DNA from: Planctomycetaceae bacterium | Lineage (GTDB): Bacteria; Planctomycetota; Planctomycetia; Pirellulales; Pirellulaceae | NCBI GenBank assembly: GCA_002724245.1 | Contig: PBOG01000264.1 | Span: forward strand, 1-47,498 | Direction: 5' to 3' | DNA length: 47,498 nucleotides | Shown here: positions 1 through 8,332 of the stretch, piece after piece | Layout: each line of letters starts with the position of its first letter | Position numbering within the stretch: position 1 is the stretch's first letter | Notes under the pieces: generated by a model | Seen by the model: only the letters and a program-made list of their open reading frames with translations | What the model was told of the DNA's origin: nothing | Databases searched by the model: none | Position numbers and translations under genes: made by a program

Positions 1-105
1 GGGCAACCTCTGGACGGGCAACCTCTGGACGGGCAACCTCTGGACGGGCAACCCCTGGACGGGCAACCCCTGGACGGGCAACCTCTGGACGGGCAACCCC
101 TGGCC
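1..105 (+). repeat. 15-bp tandem repeat encoding pentapeptide GQPLD
   Basis: Seven head-to-tail copies of a 15-bp unit fill the first 105 bases, and the array probably continues to the left of the window. Units 1, 2, 3 and 6 use cct for the proline codon; units 4, 5 and 7 use ccc. The last unit ends in gcc instead of gac. The unit length is a multiple of three and the array is in frame with the DUF11 coding region downstream, giving (GQPLD)6-GQPLA. Such arrays expand and contract by slippage or recombination, so copy number may differ between strains. Confidence 0.95.
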
Positions 106-1746
106 CCAGTCGATCCCACGGGAGACGAAACACGCACGCGGCCCTGGCCATCCGGCTTGCCCTTGGAAAGGTCGGCAATTGCAGAGGCAAAATCTCGGGA
201 CGCTTTCGCTGCACCCACGTCCGTTTCGGGCACTGTGGAACTGCCAGAGCCATTGGCAACATCAGAGACGGCGCGTGTCGCTGCGGTTGAATCGATCGTC
301 GAAGCGGATCCACAGGTGACGGCAAGTCGTCCTGGGAAGCGTGCGCTGGAGGGCGAGCAGGCGCCGTCCTTAATTATCGACAAATGGGCGCCGACGGAAA
401 TTACCGTTGGTGAACCGGCTTTTTTCCAGATCCGTGTGCGCAACGCGGGCGTTGTGGCAGCACACGGTGTGCGCGTGGTCGATCAGGTTCCCGAGAAGAC
501 ACAACTAGACTTGTCACGCACTAAACCGGCACCACAACGGAATCCACAAGGCCTGTTGATCTGGGAACTGGGTACGATCCAGCCAGGAGAGGAGCAGACG
601 GTTTCTTTAAGCCTGGTGGCAACCGCAGAGGGTGAGATCGGTAGTGTTGCCCAAGTGACTTTCCACGCCCAGGCTTCCGTGCGGACGGTTGCGACACGGG
701 CAGATTTGCAGATCCAGCTGGCTCCTCTTGGCGGTCCGATGCTGGTGGGTGACCGGGCTACGATGTCAATGACGGTGACCAATCGTGGCAGTGGGACGGC
801 CCGGGACGTCACCGTGGAAGTGGATTTGCCCGCGGCGTTGTCGCATCCTGCCGGCAACGAGCTGGAGAATGCGCTTGGAGATCTGCGGCCGGGCGAGTCT
901 GCCAGCATGGAGCTCGCAGTGGAAGCTGCCCAGGGAGGCGCACGGCAGGCCGTCGCAATTGCCGTTCGATCCCAAAGTCAGGCGATGGTCCAGGAGGAGG
1001 TTCCTGTCGAGGTGCGTGCTCCTCAGTTGCGTGTGAAGGCCGAGGGACCCAAACGCCGTTATTTGGAACGTGCTGCCACCATGTCGTTGTCGGTAACGAA
1101 TCCAGGTACCGCGGCGGCCCGTAATGTTCGCGTAGACGCGGCCTTGCCAGCAGGTCTGGAGTTTGCCCGGGCCGATCAGTCGGGCCAGTATTTGCGGGAT
1201 GAAAATATTGTCTCCTGGCAGATTGATACGATTGCCCCCGGCGGTGAGGTTCTGCTCAGTTTGACGATGTTACCGGTGTTACCTGGTGACCAGGCGTTGC
1301 GTCTGACCGCCGAGGGAGACCTGGGAGCGCGGGCAACCAGCCAACGCGTTTTGCAAGTCAATCGCCGAGCCGAATTACTGTTTACGGTGAAAGACCTGGA
1401 AGATCCCATTGAGGTCGGCAGTGAGACGGCCTATTTGATTGAAGTGCATAACACGGGCACCAAGCCGGAAGCGAGCATTCGTGTTGCTGCCTTATTGCCT
1501 CCAGGCATGGAGTACCTTGGCAGTCAGGGGCCGCGACCTGCGACCGTGACCAACACCAGCGAAGGCCAGCAAGTCGGCTTTGGGACGGTACCTTCGTTGG
1601 CCGCACAGGAAACAGTGGTGTTTCGCATTCGTGTGCGTGGTCGGGAGGCAGGCGGGCAAGTGATGCGTGTCCAGCTCTCCAGTGACCAGGTCCAGCGGGT
1701 TGCGGTGCGCAAAGAGGAGAGCACCGAGGTCTACCTGGACCAATGA
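1..1746 (+). CDS. DUF11-repeat surface protein, 5' end outside window
   Basis: The frame is open from base 1 to the TGA at 1744-1746 (581 residues visible). The in-frame TTG at 157 is therefore not a credible start and the gene begins left of the window. The visible part has a GQPLD pentapeptide array (residues 1-35), a linker, and then about four DUF11-type (TIGR01451) immunoglobulin-like repeats of roughly 100 residues. Each repeat carries the usual pattern of hydrophobic strands around motifs such as VTNRGSGTARDVTVEVDLP and VTNPGTAAARNVRVDAALP. DUF11 repeats are found in long secreted or surface-attached bacterial proteins and form stalk-like beta-sandwich arrays; no enzymatic motif is visible. 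The gene converges on the deacylase gene at 1795. A short inverted repeat in the gap (1764-1768/1777-1781) could serve termination, but it is weak. Confidence 0.85.
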   Translation, partial: GQPLDGQPLDGQPLDGQPLDGQPLDGQPLDGQPLAPVDPTGDETRTRPWPSGLPLERSAIAEAKSRDAFAAPTSVSGTVELPEPLATSETARVAAVESIVEADPQVTASRPGKRALEGEQAPSLIIDKWAPTEITVGEPAFFQIRVRNAGVVAAHGVRVVDQVPEKTQLDLSRTKPAPQRNPQGLLIWELGTIQPGEEQTVSLSLVATAEGEIGSVAQVTFHAQASVRTVATRADLQIQLAPLGGPMLVGDRATMSMTVTNRGSGTARDVTVEVDLPAALSHPAGNELENALGDLRPGESASMELAVEAAQGGARQAVAIAVRSQSQAMVQEEVPVEVRAPQLRVKAEGPKRRYLERAATMSLSVTNPGTAAARNVRVDAALPAGLEFARADQSGQYLRDENIVSWQIDTIAPGGEVLLSLTMLPVLPGDQALRLTAEGDLGARATSQRVLQVNRRAELLFTVKDLEDPIEVGSETAYLIEVHNTGTKPEASIRVAALLPPGMEYLGSQGPRPATVTNTSEGQQVGFGTVPSLAAQETVVFRIRVRGREAGGQVMRVQLSSDQVQRVAVRKEESTEVYLDQ

Positions 1747-1794
1747 TCAGGTCGCTGTCCAGATGCCCTTGATGTCGGGCACGCCGGACCGTTT

Positions 1795-3483
1795 TCAAGA
1801 TTCAGAGACAGGGGGTTTGCGCAAAGCCCGCCCCGGTCGTTTGCCTGTGTGTTGTCCTCGACTAAGGACCAACTCTCCGTTGACGATTACGAACTCAATT
1901 CCCGAATTGTATTGAAAAGGTTCGGTGAAAGTGGCTCGATCCATGACCCGCTGGGCGTCAAACACCGTCACATCTGCCCAGTAGCCAGGGACCAGCAGCC
2001 CGCGCTGCTGCAATCCTAATTTATTGGCATTCAGCGAAGTCATTTTACGGATCGCGTCTTCGAGTCGAAGGTGTTGTTGCTCCCGCACATACCGCCCCAA
2101 CACACGTGGAAAGGTGCCAAAGTTGCGTGGGTGTGGGTGCCCTCGACGCAGTGGACCGGAAATCGCATAGGCAGAGCCATCTGAACCAATGGAACACCAG
2201 GGTTGGCGCAGGGCGAGCTTCATATCGCGTTCGGTGTGATGGGCGTAAACCGTGCCGACCGAGCCGCCTTCTTCAATCAGCAGGTCGAACAATTCTTCGA
2301 GGAGATCAGGGCTTTCCTGACCCTGTGTACGGAGTGCCATTACACGGTCCATCGTCAGGCCCTTGAAACGATTGTTCCCACTGACCAGCATGCGGCCCCA
2401 GTCTCCCCCGATGGCGGTGAAGTGGTTGTACCAGCCAGGGAGCCCTTGCAAGATGTCGCGTTTCATACGTTGGCGAGCTTCGGGGTCACGCAGGCGTTCC
2501 AGCATGGCGCCTCGACCGCCCTCATGGGCCCAGGGTGGGATAATGCTTGACAAGTTGTTGTTGCCTCTCGTGTAGGGGTAGACATTTGCCTGGACGTTGA
2601 CCCCACGGTGACGGGCCGCTTCGATCAAGGCGATCAACTCGTTCATGCGCCCCCAGAATTGCTGATCAGCAATCTTCAAGTGAATAATATCAACCGGGAG
2701 TGCGGCGGTTTCCGCGACACGAATTGCCTCTTCGACAGCCGCGAAAACACCTGTTCCCTCGTTGCGAATGTGGGTGGAATAGATTCCTCCTTGTGCAGCG
2801 GTTGCACGACAGAGTTCGATGATTTCAGCAGTTGTGGCCAGGGAGCCGGGCGGCATCATGACCTGGCTGGAGAGCCCCCACGCACCATGCTGGATCGCCT
2901 GCGTGACCAGTTGTTTCATCGTTTCGACCTGATCACGTGTGGGTCTCTCGAACGTGTCGCCCATGACGCAGCGCCACACCGTTCCCAGGCCTACGTAGGA
3001 GGCCACGTTGGTGGCAATCCCCGCGGTCTCTGCCATCTCGAAATAATCTTCCAAGGATGCGATCTGGTGGACCTTTCCTTGTATTTCAATGGCCCGAGGT
3101 GACAACTTGCCCACGCGTGGCGCCATCGAACGGCCCTCGCCGAGAACCTCGGTTGTGACTCCCTGGCGGATTTTGCTTTGGGCATTTCCATCCTGCAGCA
3201 AAAGCGTGTCAGAGTGCGAATGCATGTCAATGAACCCGGGCGCGACGACCAGCCCTCGTACATCGAGTTCCTGCTGTCCACGTCCAGAACCAATCCGACC
3301 GACGGCCACAATACGCTGGTTTTTTATTCCGATATCTCCAGCAAACCAGGGATTACCGGTGCCGTCGATGATTTTTCCACCGCGGAGTATCAGCTCGTAT
3401 TGCGGCTCTTCGCTCTCGGCAAAATTCCAGGGAGTTAGCATCCAAACCAGGACATACCATTGCCAGATCGGTGAGTGCCTCAT
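1795..3483 (-). CDS. Exported D-aminoacylase-family amidohydrolase
   Basis: 562 residues with an N-terminal hydrophobic export segment (about 5-22). The amidohydrolase body contains the metal motif FIDMHSHSD (H88, H90, D92), H238 in STHIRNE, H268 in IIHLK and the catalytic-type aspartate D435 in SIGSDGSAY. The overall layout (GGKIIDGTGNPWF start, YPYTRGNN, GYWADVTVFD end) is that of N-acyl-D-amino-acid deacylases, which release D-amino acids from N-acylated forms. In characterised D-aminoacylases a cysteine in a GNCGFS-like loop helps bind zinc. Here the equivalent loop reads GEGRSM (115-120) with no cysteine, so metal content and substrate may differ. The family also includes dihydroorotase- and dipeptidase-like members, so I call family, not substrate. 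The ATG at 3483 is chosen because it gives a clean signal sequence. Confidence 0.85.
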   Translation of the reverse strand: MRHSPIWQWYVLVWMLTPWNFAESEEPQYELILRGGKIIDGTGNPWFAGDIGIKNQRIVAVGRIGSGRGQQELDVRGLVVAPGFIDMHSHSDTLLLQDGNAQSKIRQGVTTEVLGEGRSMAPRVGKLSPRAIEIQGKVHQIASLEDYFEMAETAGIATNVASYVGLGTVWRCVMGDTFERPTRDQVETMKQLVTQAIQHGAWGLSSQVMMPPGSLATTAEIIELCRATAAQGGIYSTHIRNEGTGVFAAVEEAIRVAETAALPVDIIHLKIADQQFWGRMNELIALIEAARHRGVNVQANVYPYTRGNNNLSSIIPPWAHEGGRGAMLERLRDPEARQRMKRDILQGLPGWYNHFTAIGGDWGRMLVSGNNRFKGLTMDRVMALRTQGQESPDLLEELFDLLIEEGGSVGTVYAHHTERDMKLALRQPWCSIGSDGSAYAISGPLRRGHPHPRNFGTFPRVLGRYVREQQHLRLEDAIRKMTSLNANKLGLQQRGLLVPGYWADVTVFDAQRVMDRATFTEPFQYNSGIEFVIVNGELVLSRGQHTGKRPGRALRKPPVSES

Positions 3484-3761
3484 ACCTGGTAACCCTCTTC
3501 AAGCGTGCCTGTGAAAAGCTAAACTGGAAGTGTTTTCAGATTGAATCCGACTGCGGGGCCCTTGTTCGTAACGATCGTTCTGCTCGTCGCTGCGTTTTTC
3601 TCGCGAGCGGTCGAGAGTCCGGCGGGAGTCGCGAGGTGGGGGGCCTGGTGACAGGAGAGGTTGCGTTTTTGTCGCAAGTCTACCCGTAACGCGGTTTCCC
3701 ATGCCAGCAGGTAGCTGCGTTTGCCGCGGGTACTCGCCCCGAGGGAGTTGCAGAATAGCCC

Positions 3762-5309
3762 ATGGCGATTGAGTTCACCAACGACGGCAGCCGGCAGCCT
3801 GCGGAGGCCAGATCAACAGCTGTGGAGGGGCCGCCGCCGCATCTGGTTTCGCCACCGCTAAGACACAAGTTGCAGCGTTGCTATGAACACGGCATGAAGC
3901 TCGTCCGAGAGGCAGGCGGTAAGCCGTATGATTGCGAGTATGCGCACACGATGTTTCTGGAGTGTGTCGTCAGCGAACCGGGAAACCTGCTGTTTGTCGA
4001 TGCTTTTCTTGACAATTTGCAATTGAAATACGAACACAATCTGCGGGGAGCACGGTTTTGGTGGCGAGGTCGTCGCGGGCCGTTCAAGAAAGCGGCGGCG
4101 CGGGGTGATTGGGATCAGGTATTACGACTTGGACCGCAGTTGCTGTATCGCAATCCCTGGGACTGGCCTGTGCTCCGTGCTATGTCTGACGCCTGTGCCG
4201 CCTACCATTACAACGAACCGGAATTGCGGTACTTGAAGAATGCGCTGGATGGGCATGCCCGTGATGTGGTTGTGACGAAATATTGTGCCCACGCTTTGAT
4301 GCGAATGGGCCAGTTTGACCAGGCGATCCTCTGCTGGCACCGTGTTGAAGATCTGCAGGTCGGTGACGTAGAAGCTGCCGAGATGATTTCGGCGCTCACG
4401 GTAGAGAAGCATCGTGTGCCGGCGGGATTCGCGGATGCCGAGCCACTCATTGAACGTGTAGGTGCTCCCCGCGCCACCCGAAAGCGCGTTCCTGCCGACG
4501 CCGAAAAAAAACTGACGCGGTCCTCATCTGCTGTGGTGAACGCGCCGGTGTCCGAGCCAGAACGCGACAGCGGCGCACGACGGCACCCTGGCGTGATTCC
4601 TCTCACCGCCCGCCAGCGGCTGGAGCAGGCGGTCCGAGAGGAACCGGGCAACCTTGACCATTATGTACAGCTGGCCGAAGTGCATACTGCGGACGGCCGC
4701 TATCAGGACGCGGAAGAGGTGCTGGAAAAGGCGTTGCCTGTCTCGGGGCATGCGCCGGCGGTTCTGGAACTCTGGGAGGACGCCACCATTCTGCGGATGC
4801 AGCAACGGTTGGCGATTGCCGAGCAGCGGGCAATGGATCACCCGGGTAGTGAGGCAGAAGACCTGGTTGAGGGGCTCCAGGAAAAGCTGAAACGGTTGGA
4901 ACTCGATATCTACAGTCGGCGCAGCCAGCTGGCGCCGCAAGACCATGAATTACGCTATCAACTGGGTTTGCGACTCAAAAACCTGGGGAATTACTCTCAG
5001 GCGGCGGCTTGTTTCCAGGCAGCGGGTGCGGCGTCTGAATTACAGGCCCGCGCGCTCGTCGCTGAAGGGGAATGTCTGCAGTACCAGAGACATTACGCCG
5101 AGGCGCTCCGTTGCTATCTGCAGGCGTTGGATCACACACGTGGCCACGAGCCAACACAGCTCGCGGATCGAAAACTCGCCTTGTACCGCGCCAGCGTGCT
5201 GGCGGTCGGTTTGGACCAGGAAGATGTCGCCCGGACACATCTGGAGGAGCTGGTTGATTTGGAGCCCGAGTACGCGGATGCCCGTCGGCGTCTGGACAAA
5301 CTCAGTTGA
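3762..5309 (+). CDS. Tetratricopeptide-repeat protein
   Basis: 515 residues, no signal peptide, probably cytoplasmic. TPR-type helical pairs are visible in the N-terminal half (for example YRNPWDWPVLRAMSDACAAY and ALMRMGQFDQAILCWHRVED). They recur in the C-terminal half (HYVQLAEVHTADGRYQDAEE, LGLRLKNLGNYSQAAACFQA, EGECLQYQRHYAEALRCYLQ). The halves are joined by a basic, low-complexity linker (about 220-280), and a charged, probably helical stretch lies at about 360-390. TPR arrays act as protein-protein scaffolds; the partner cannot be inferred. It precedes rpsT by 78 bp and might share its transcript. Start at ATG 3762; the upstream divergent gap of 278 bp holds a possible GCTAAACT promoter element at 3518-3525. 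Confidence 0.75.
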   Translation: MAIEFTNDGSRQPAEARSTAVEGPPPHLVSPPLRHKLQRCYEHGMKLVREAGGKPYDCEYAHTMFLECVVSEPGNLLFVDAFLDNLQLKYEHNLRGARFWWRGRRGPFKKAAARGDWDQVLRLGPQLLYRNPWDWPVLRAMSDACAAYHYNEPELRYLKNALDGHARDVVVTKYCAHALMRMGQFDQAILCWHRVEDLQVGDVEAAEMISALTVEKHRVPAGFADAEPLIERVGAPRATRKRVPADAEKKLTRSSSAVVNAPVSEPERDSGARRHPGVIPLTARQRLEQAVREEPGNLDHYVQLAEVHTADGRYQDAEEVLEKALPVSGHAPAVLELWEDATILRMQQRLAIAEQRAMDHPGSEAEDLVEGLQEKLKRLELDIYSRRSQLAPQDHELRYQLGLRLKNLGNYSQAAACFQAAGAASELQARALVAEGECLQYQRHYAEALRCYLQALDHTRGHEPTQLADRKLALYRASVLAVGLDQEDVARTHLEELVDLEPEYADARRRLDKLS

Positions 5310-5387
5310 ATTCGCCATAAAGTAGGCTTGGCCCGTACTTGCGAGCCTAAGAAACAAGTCTTTCCGCGTGACGACAGAGACCAGCTG

Positions 5388-5660
5388 ATGCCGAATTCGA
5401 GAAGTGCCAAGAAACGCCTACGCCAGTCATTTGACCGCCGCGGAGCCAATCGTGCCACCAAGTCGACAATGCGGACCCAGATTCGTAAAGTTCGCGAGGC
5501 AGTCGCTTCGGGTGACATCGATACCGCCAAGGATTTGTTCCAACAGGCGCAGCGTAAGATCGATCGGGCAGGTGCCAAGCGGGTGATTCATCCCAATGCC
5601 GCGGCCCGCACCAAGTCGCGCCTGCAGCGTCTAATCAAGACAGCCGAAGCGGCTTCATAG
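5388..5660 (+). CDS. rpsT: 30S ribosomal protein S20
   Basis: 90 residues, the usual S20 length. The start MPNSRSAKKRLRQSFDRR, the basic three-helix pattern and the KRVIHPNAAARTKSRLQRL segment are typical. S20 binds 16S rRNA early in 30S assembly. The frame is open further upstream to TTG 5328, but the family start is clearly ATG 5388. The following 239 bp before the PPC gene contain no gene I can support; a small GGAGCC/GGCTCC hairpin (5716-5730) lies there without a T-run. Confidence 0.96.
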   Translation: MPNSRSAKKRLRQSFDRRGANRATKSTMRTQIRKVREAVASGDIDTAKDLFQQAQRKIDRAGAKRVIHPNAAARTKSRLQRLIKTAEAAS

Positions 5661-5899
5661 TAGGGTCCTGCCAGGCCTGCGCTCTCGATGCGCGGGAACG
5701 ATCAATGAAGGCACTGGAGCCGTTGGCTCCGCAGTCCGCTGCCTTGGACCCCTCCAGCAGGTGGCTTCAATATGCGCCGCCCCCCTGCTTTTGTTGACGA
5801 ATGGTGTTGAATGGTCCAGAATAGACCCCTCGACGGCAGATTGTCCGCGGACTATTCCGTTCGACTTCCCACCGATCCTCCAGCAGAGGTCTTACCCTG

Positions 5900-8167
5900 A
5901 TGAACCGCACTTTTTGTTTCCTCTGCGGCGTGTTGCTGACAAGTTCCACGCTCCTGGCACAGCCCAGCGTCACGCATTCCACGCCACGGGCGGTGACACC
6001 GGGCAAGACGGTTGAGTTGACATTACACGGTGACAAGCTCACAGGGCCTTTGGAAGTCTGGACGAGTTTTCCCGCGAAAGTCGAACTCGCGGGGGGCGAT
6101 GCCAAAAACTTGAAGTGCAAGATCACGCTCGACGCGGCGGTGCCGTTTGGCATCGGCGGTGTTGTGGTTGGGAATGCGGCGGGGGGAAGTGACCCGCTCT
6201 TCCTGGTGGTGGATGACCTCGGTAGTGTTGCCGATAACGGCAAGAATCATGAACTTGCCCAGGCCCAAGTGCTCAATACTCCGATTGGTGTTGATGGTGT
6301 CAGCGACGGAGTGGTACTCGATTATTACAAAGTTGCCTTAAAGGCGGGGCAACGCATCAGCGTAGAGGTGCTGGCCGGACGAATCAGTTCAACGTTTGAC
6401 CCTGTGTTGAGACTCTTGACTTCAACCGGTGCGGAGATTGCGGTCGCCGATGACGATCCCGCCCTCGGTGCGGATTGTCGTTTGAGCCATATTGCCCAGG
6501 CAGACGGTGATGTGATTGTCGAAGTGGCGGACAGCAAGTTTGCCGGTGGTGCCCGTTATCGCCTCCGTGTTGGCGATTTTCCACTCGTCAGCACGGCGTA
6601 CCCACTGGGCGGGCGGGTTGGTTCAACCACCCAGTTTGGTTTTTCCGGTCCGGCGGTAGAAGGTGTGGAGCCTGTGCTGCTGACGGTCGGCAATAGCGGC
6701 AGCGGTGGTCAGGTTGGGGTAGCGGCACGTTTTCCGAGTGGCAAATCGAGTGCCTTGGCCCAGTTAGCGACCAGTTCGCTTCCAGAGGTGGTGGAATCTG
6801 AGCCCAATAATGATAAAGAGACCGCAACCCAGGTGGCGACCTCCTGTGCCGTGAACGGTGTTCTCAGTTCAGAGAAAGACCAGGACTATTACCGGTTTTT
6901 GGCAACTAAAGGACAGCGTTTGACGCTCCGCACAAAGTCGCGCAGTCTTGGTTCCCCGATGATTGCCTATGTGCAACTGCAGAAGCCGGATGGCGGCGTC
7001 GTCGGCCAGACGAATGTGGCGGGTGAGGAAGAGCAGACTGTCAGCCTGGTGATCCCGGAAACTGGCACCTATCAATTAGTTGTTGAAGATTTGCTCAAGC
7101 GTGGTGGTCCTGGCTTTGGCTACCGCGTGGAGATTGAAAACGGGAATTCGTTTTCGCTCGCTATCAAGAATGACAAGAACACCAAAGATAAGTTCCTGAC
7201 ACCAATTCACGACGGAGCTTTTGCCCTGGATGTACAATGTGCCCGTCAGGGGTATGACGGCCCTGTTGTGTTGACCTTGGAAGGTGATGCCGAGGGGTTT
7301 GAGCTGTTTAATGCGACGATTCCAGCAAAAGGAGCTGCTGCCAAGGTGATCGTCGCAGTTCCCCCTCATTTTAAGCCGGGTGATCTGCGGGTGCTGCGGT
7401 TAGTGGGGCGGGCCACTATCAACGGTCGCGAAGTCACACGTACGCTGCGTACTGCTGCCTATGTCCGGACCAAACGCCAGCAAATGATTTATCCGCCCGC
7501 TTGGACCGACGGTTTGTTGACCGTGGTGACGGGCAATAAAGCTGGGCCCTTCTTTGATGTTGCCACTGACAAGCAAGTGATTCACTTTGCTCGCGCTTTG
7601 GGGACTACCCAGTGGGCATTCACGCTGCAACGCAAGCACAAGGATTTCAAGGCGGGGATCACGGTTGCCCATAGCGAACTGCCGGCCGGTTTTACTTTGG
7701 CAGTCAAACAGGAGAAGGATAAATACAACCTGACGTTGAGCGGCCCCAAGGACCTTCCGCTGGGGCGGCAGGCGCTTAAATTGCTTTGCTACGGTGAAAT
7801 GGGCCGCGGCCAGACAGTAGTGCACACGTTGCCCGTGGAGGTGATTGACCCGGTCGCCGTTTCCTTGACGCCGGCTGGTGCTGTGGCGGCGGGCAAGACG
7901 CAGAAGGTGAAAATCACGGCGGTCCGCAAGGGCACCGATCCGCAGCCAATTACGGTGAAATTCACCAAGCTACCTCCGGGGGTGACGACTGCAGAGCAGT
8001 TTACGATCCCCGCAGACAAGAACGAGATTGAAGTGGAACTGACGGCCGCCGGTGATGCGGCGGCTGTAAAGTTTGACCAGCTGACGGTAGAAGCGGCCTC
8101 GAAGTACTCGGGCCAGGACATCAAGGCGGTCAGCGCTCCGGCTGCGATCGAAGTGACTAAAGGTTAG
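5900..8167 (+). CDS. Secreted PPC-domain protein
   Basis: 755 residues. A signal peptide (MNRTFCFLCGVLLTSSTLLA, cleavage near residue 21) is followed by an Ig-like IPT/TIG-type segment (PSVTHSTPRAVTPGKTVELT). Two PPC (bacterial pre-peptidase C-terminal) beta-sandwich domains lie at about 110-225 and 295-405. The second begins with the diagnostic EPNNDKETATQV motif and contains DQDYYRFLATKGQRLTLRT. The rest is further beta-rich repeats without a recognisable catalytic domain. PPC domains are usually removable or binding modules on secreted proteases; here they stand without a protease. Planctomycete genomes often place such genes beside DUF1549 and cytochrome-WD40 genes, as here, suggesting a shared extracytoplasmic complex (inference). 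An AGAGG at 5884-5888 could act as ribosome binding site for ATG 5900. Confidence 0.85.
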   Translation: MNRTFCFLCGVLLTSSTLLAQPSVTHSTPRAVTPGKTVELTLHGDKLTGPLEVWTSFPAKVELAGGDAKNLKCKITLDAAVPFGIGGVVVGNAAGGSDPLFLVVDDLGSVADNGKNHELAQAQVLNTPIGVDGVSDGVVLDYYKVALKAGQRISVEVLAGRISSTFDPVLRLLTSTGAEIAVADDDPALGADCRLSHIAQADGDVIVEVADSKFAGGARYRLRVGDFPLVSTAYPLGGRVGSTTQFGFSGPAVEGVEPVLLTVGNSGSGGQVGVAARFPSGKSSALAQLATSSLPEVVESEPNNDKETATQVATSCAVNGVLSSEKDQDYYRFLATKGQRLTLRTKSRSLGSPMIAYVQLQKPDGGVVGQTNVAGEEEQTVSLVIPETGTYQLVVEDLLKRGGPGFGYRVEIENGNSFSLAIKNDKNTKDKFLTPIHDGAFALDVQCARQGYDGPVVLTLEGDAEGFELFNATIPAKGAAAKVIVAVPPHFKPGDLRVLRLVGRATINGREVTRTLRTAAYVRTKRQQMIYPPAWTDGLLTVVTGNKAGPFFDVATDKQVIHFARALGTTQWAFTLQRKHKDFKAGITVAHSELPAGFTLAVKQEKDKYNLTLSGPKDLPLGRQALKLLCYGEMGRGQTVVHTLPVEVIDPVAVSLTPAGAVAAGKTQKVKITAVRKGTDPQPITVKFTKLPPGVTTAEQFTIPADKNEIEVELTAAGDAAAVKFDQLTVEAASKYSGQDIKAVSAPAAIEVTKG

Positions 8168-8261
8168 CAGTCGTAGCCAGCGGTCGCGGCAAGTGGTTTT
8201 CGAGTTAGTTTTGAATGAGTGTTGCTGGTGGCTGGGGATCGATACCCGGCGACGGCATCGG

Positions 8262-8302
8262 TTAGAGCTTTTATTGACAGATCGTATAAACTATTCGGAT
8301 GT
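8262..8302 (+). promoter_or_regulatory. Possible promoter before the DUF1549 gene
   Basis: The 165-bp gap before 8333 has an AT-rich stretch with a perfect TTGACA at 8274-8279 and TATAAA at 8285-8290. The two are only 5 bp apart, so they cannot be the -35 and -10 of one sigma-70 promoter. TATAAA could instead pair with TTAGAG at 8262-8267 (17-bp spacer). A weak call, based on motif matching only. Confidence 0.22.
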
Positions 8303-8332
8303 TCCGAATTTCCTAGGTGAAGGGGATCAGGT

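Noticed and set aside
1-105. CRISPR array
   Set aside because: The repeats are contiguous 15-mers with no spacers and are in frame with a protein; the 14-bp repeats at 22551 likewise have no spacers.
157-1746. TTG 157 as the start of the DUF11 gene
   Set aside because: The same frame is open to base 1 through an in-frame repeat that clearly belongs to the protein.
5661-5899. tRNA or small RNA gene after rpsT
   Set aside because: No cloverleaf or conserved stem pattern could be assembled; only a short hairpin without a T-run.
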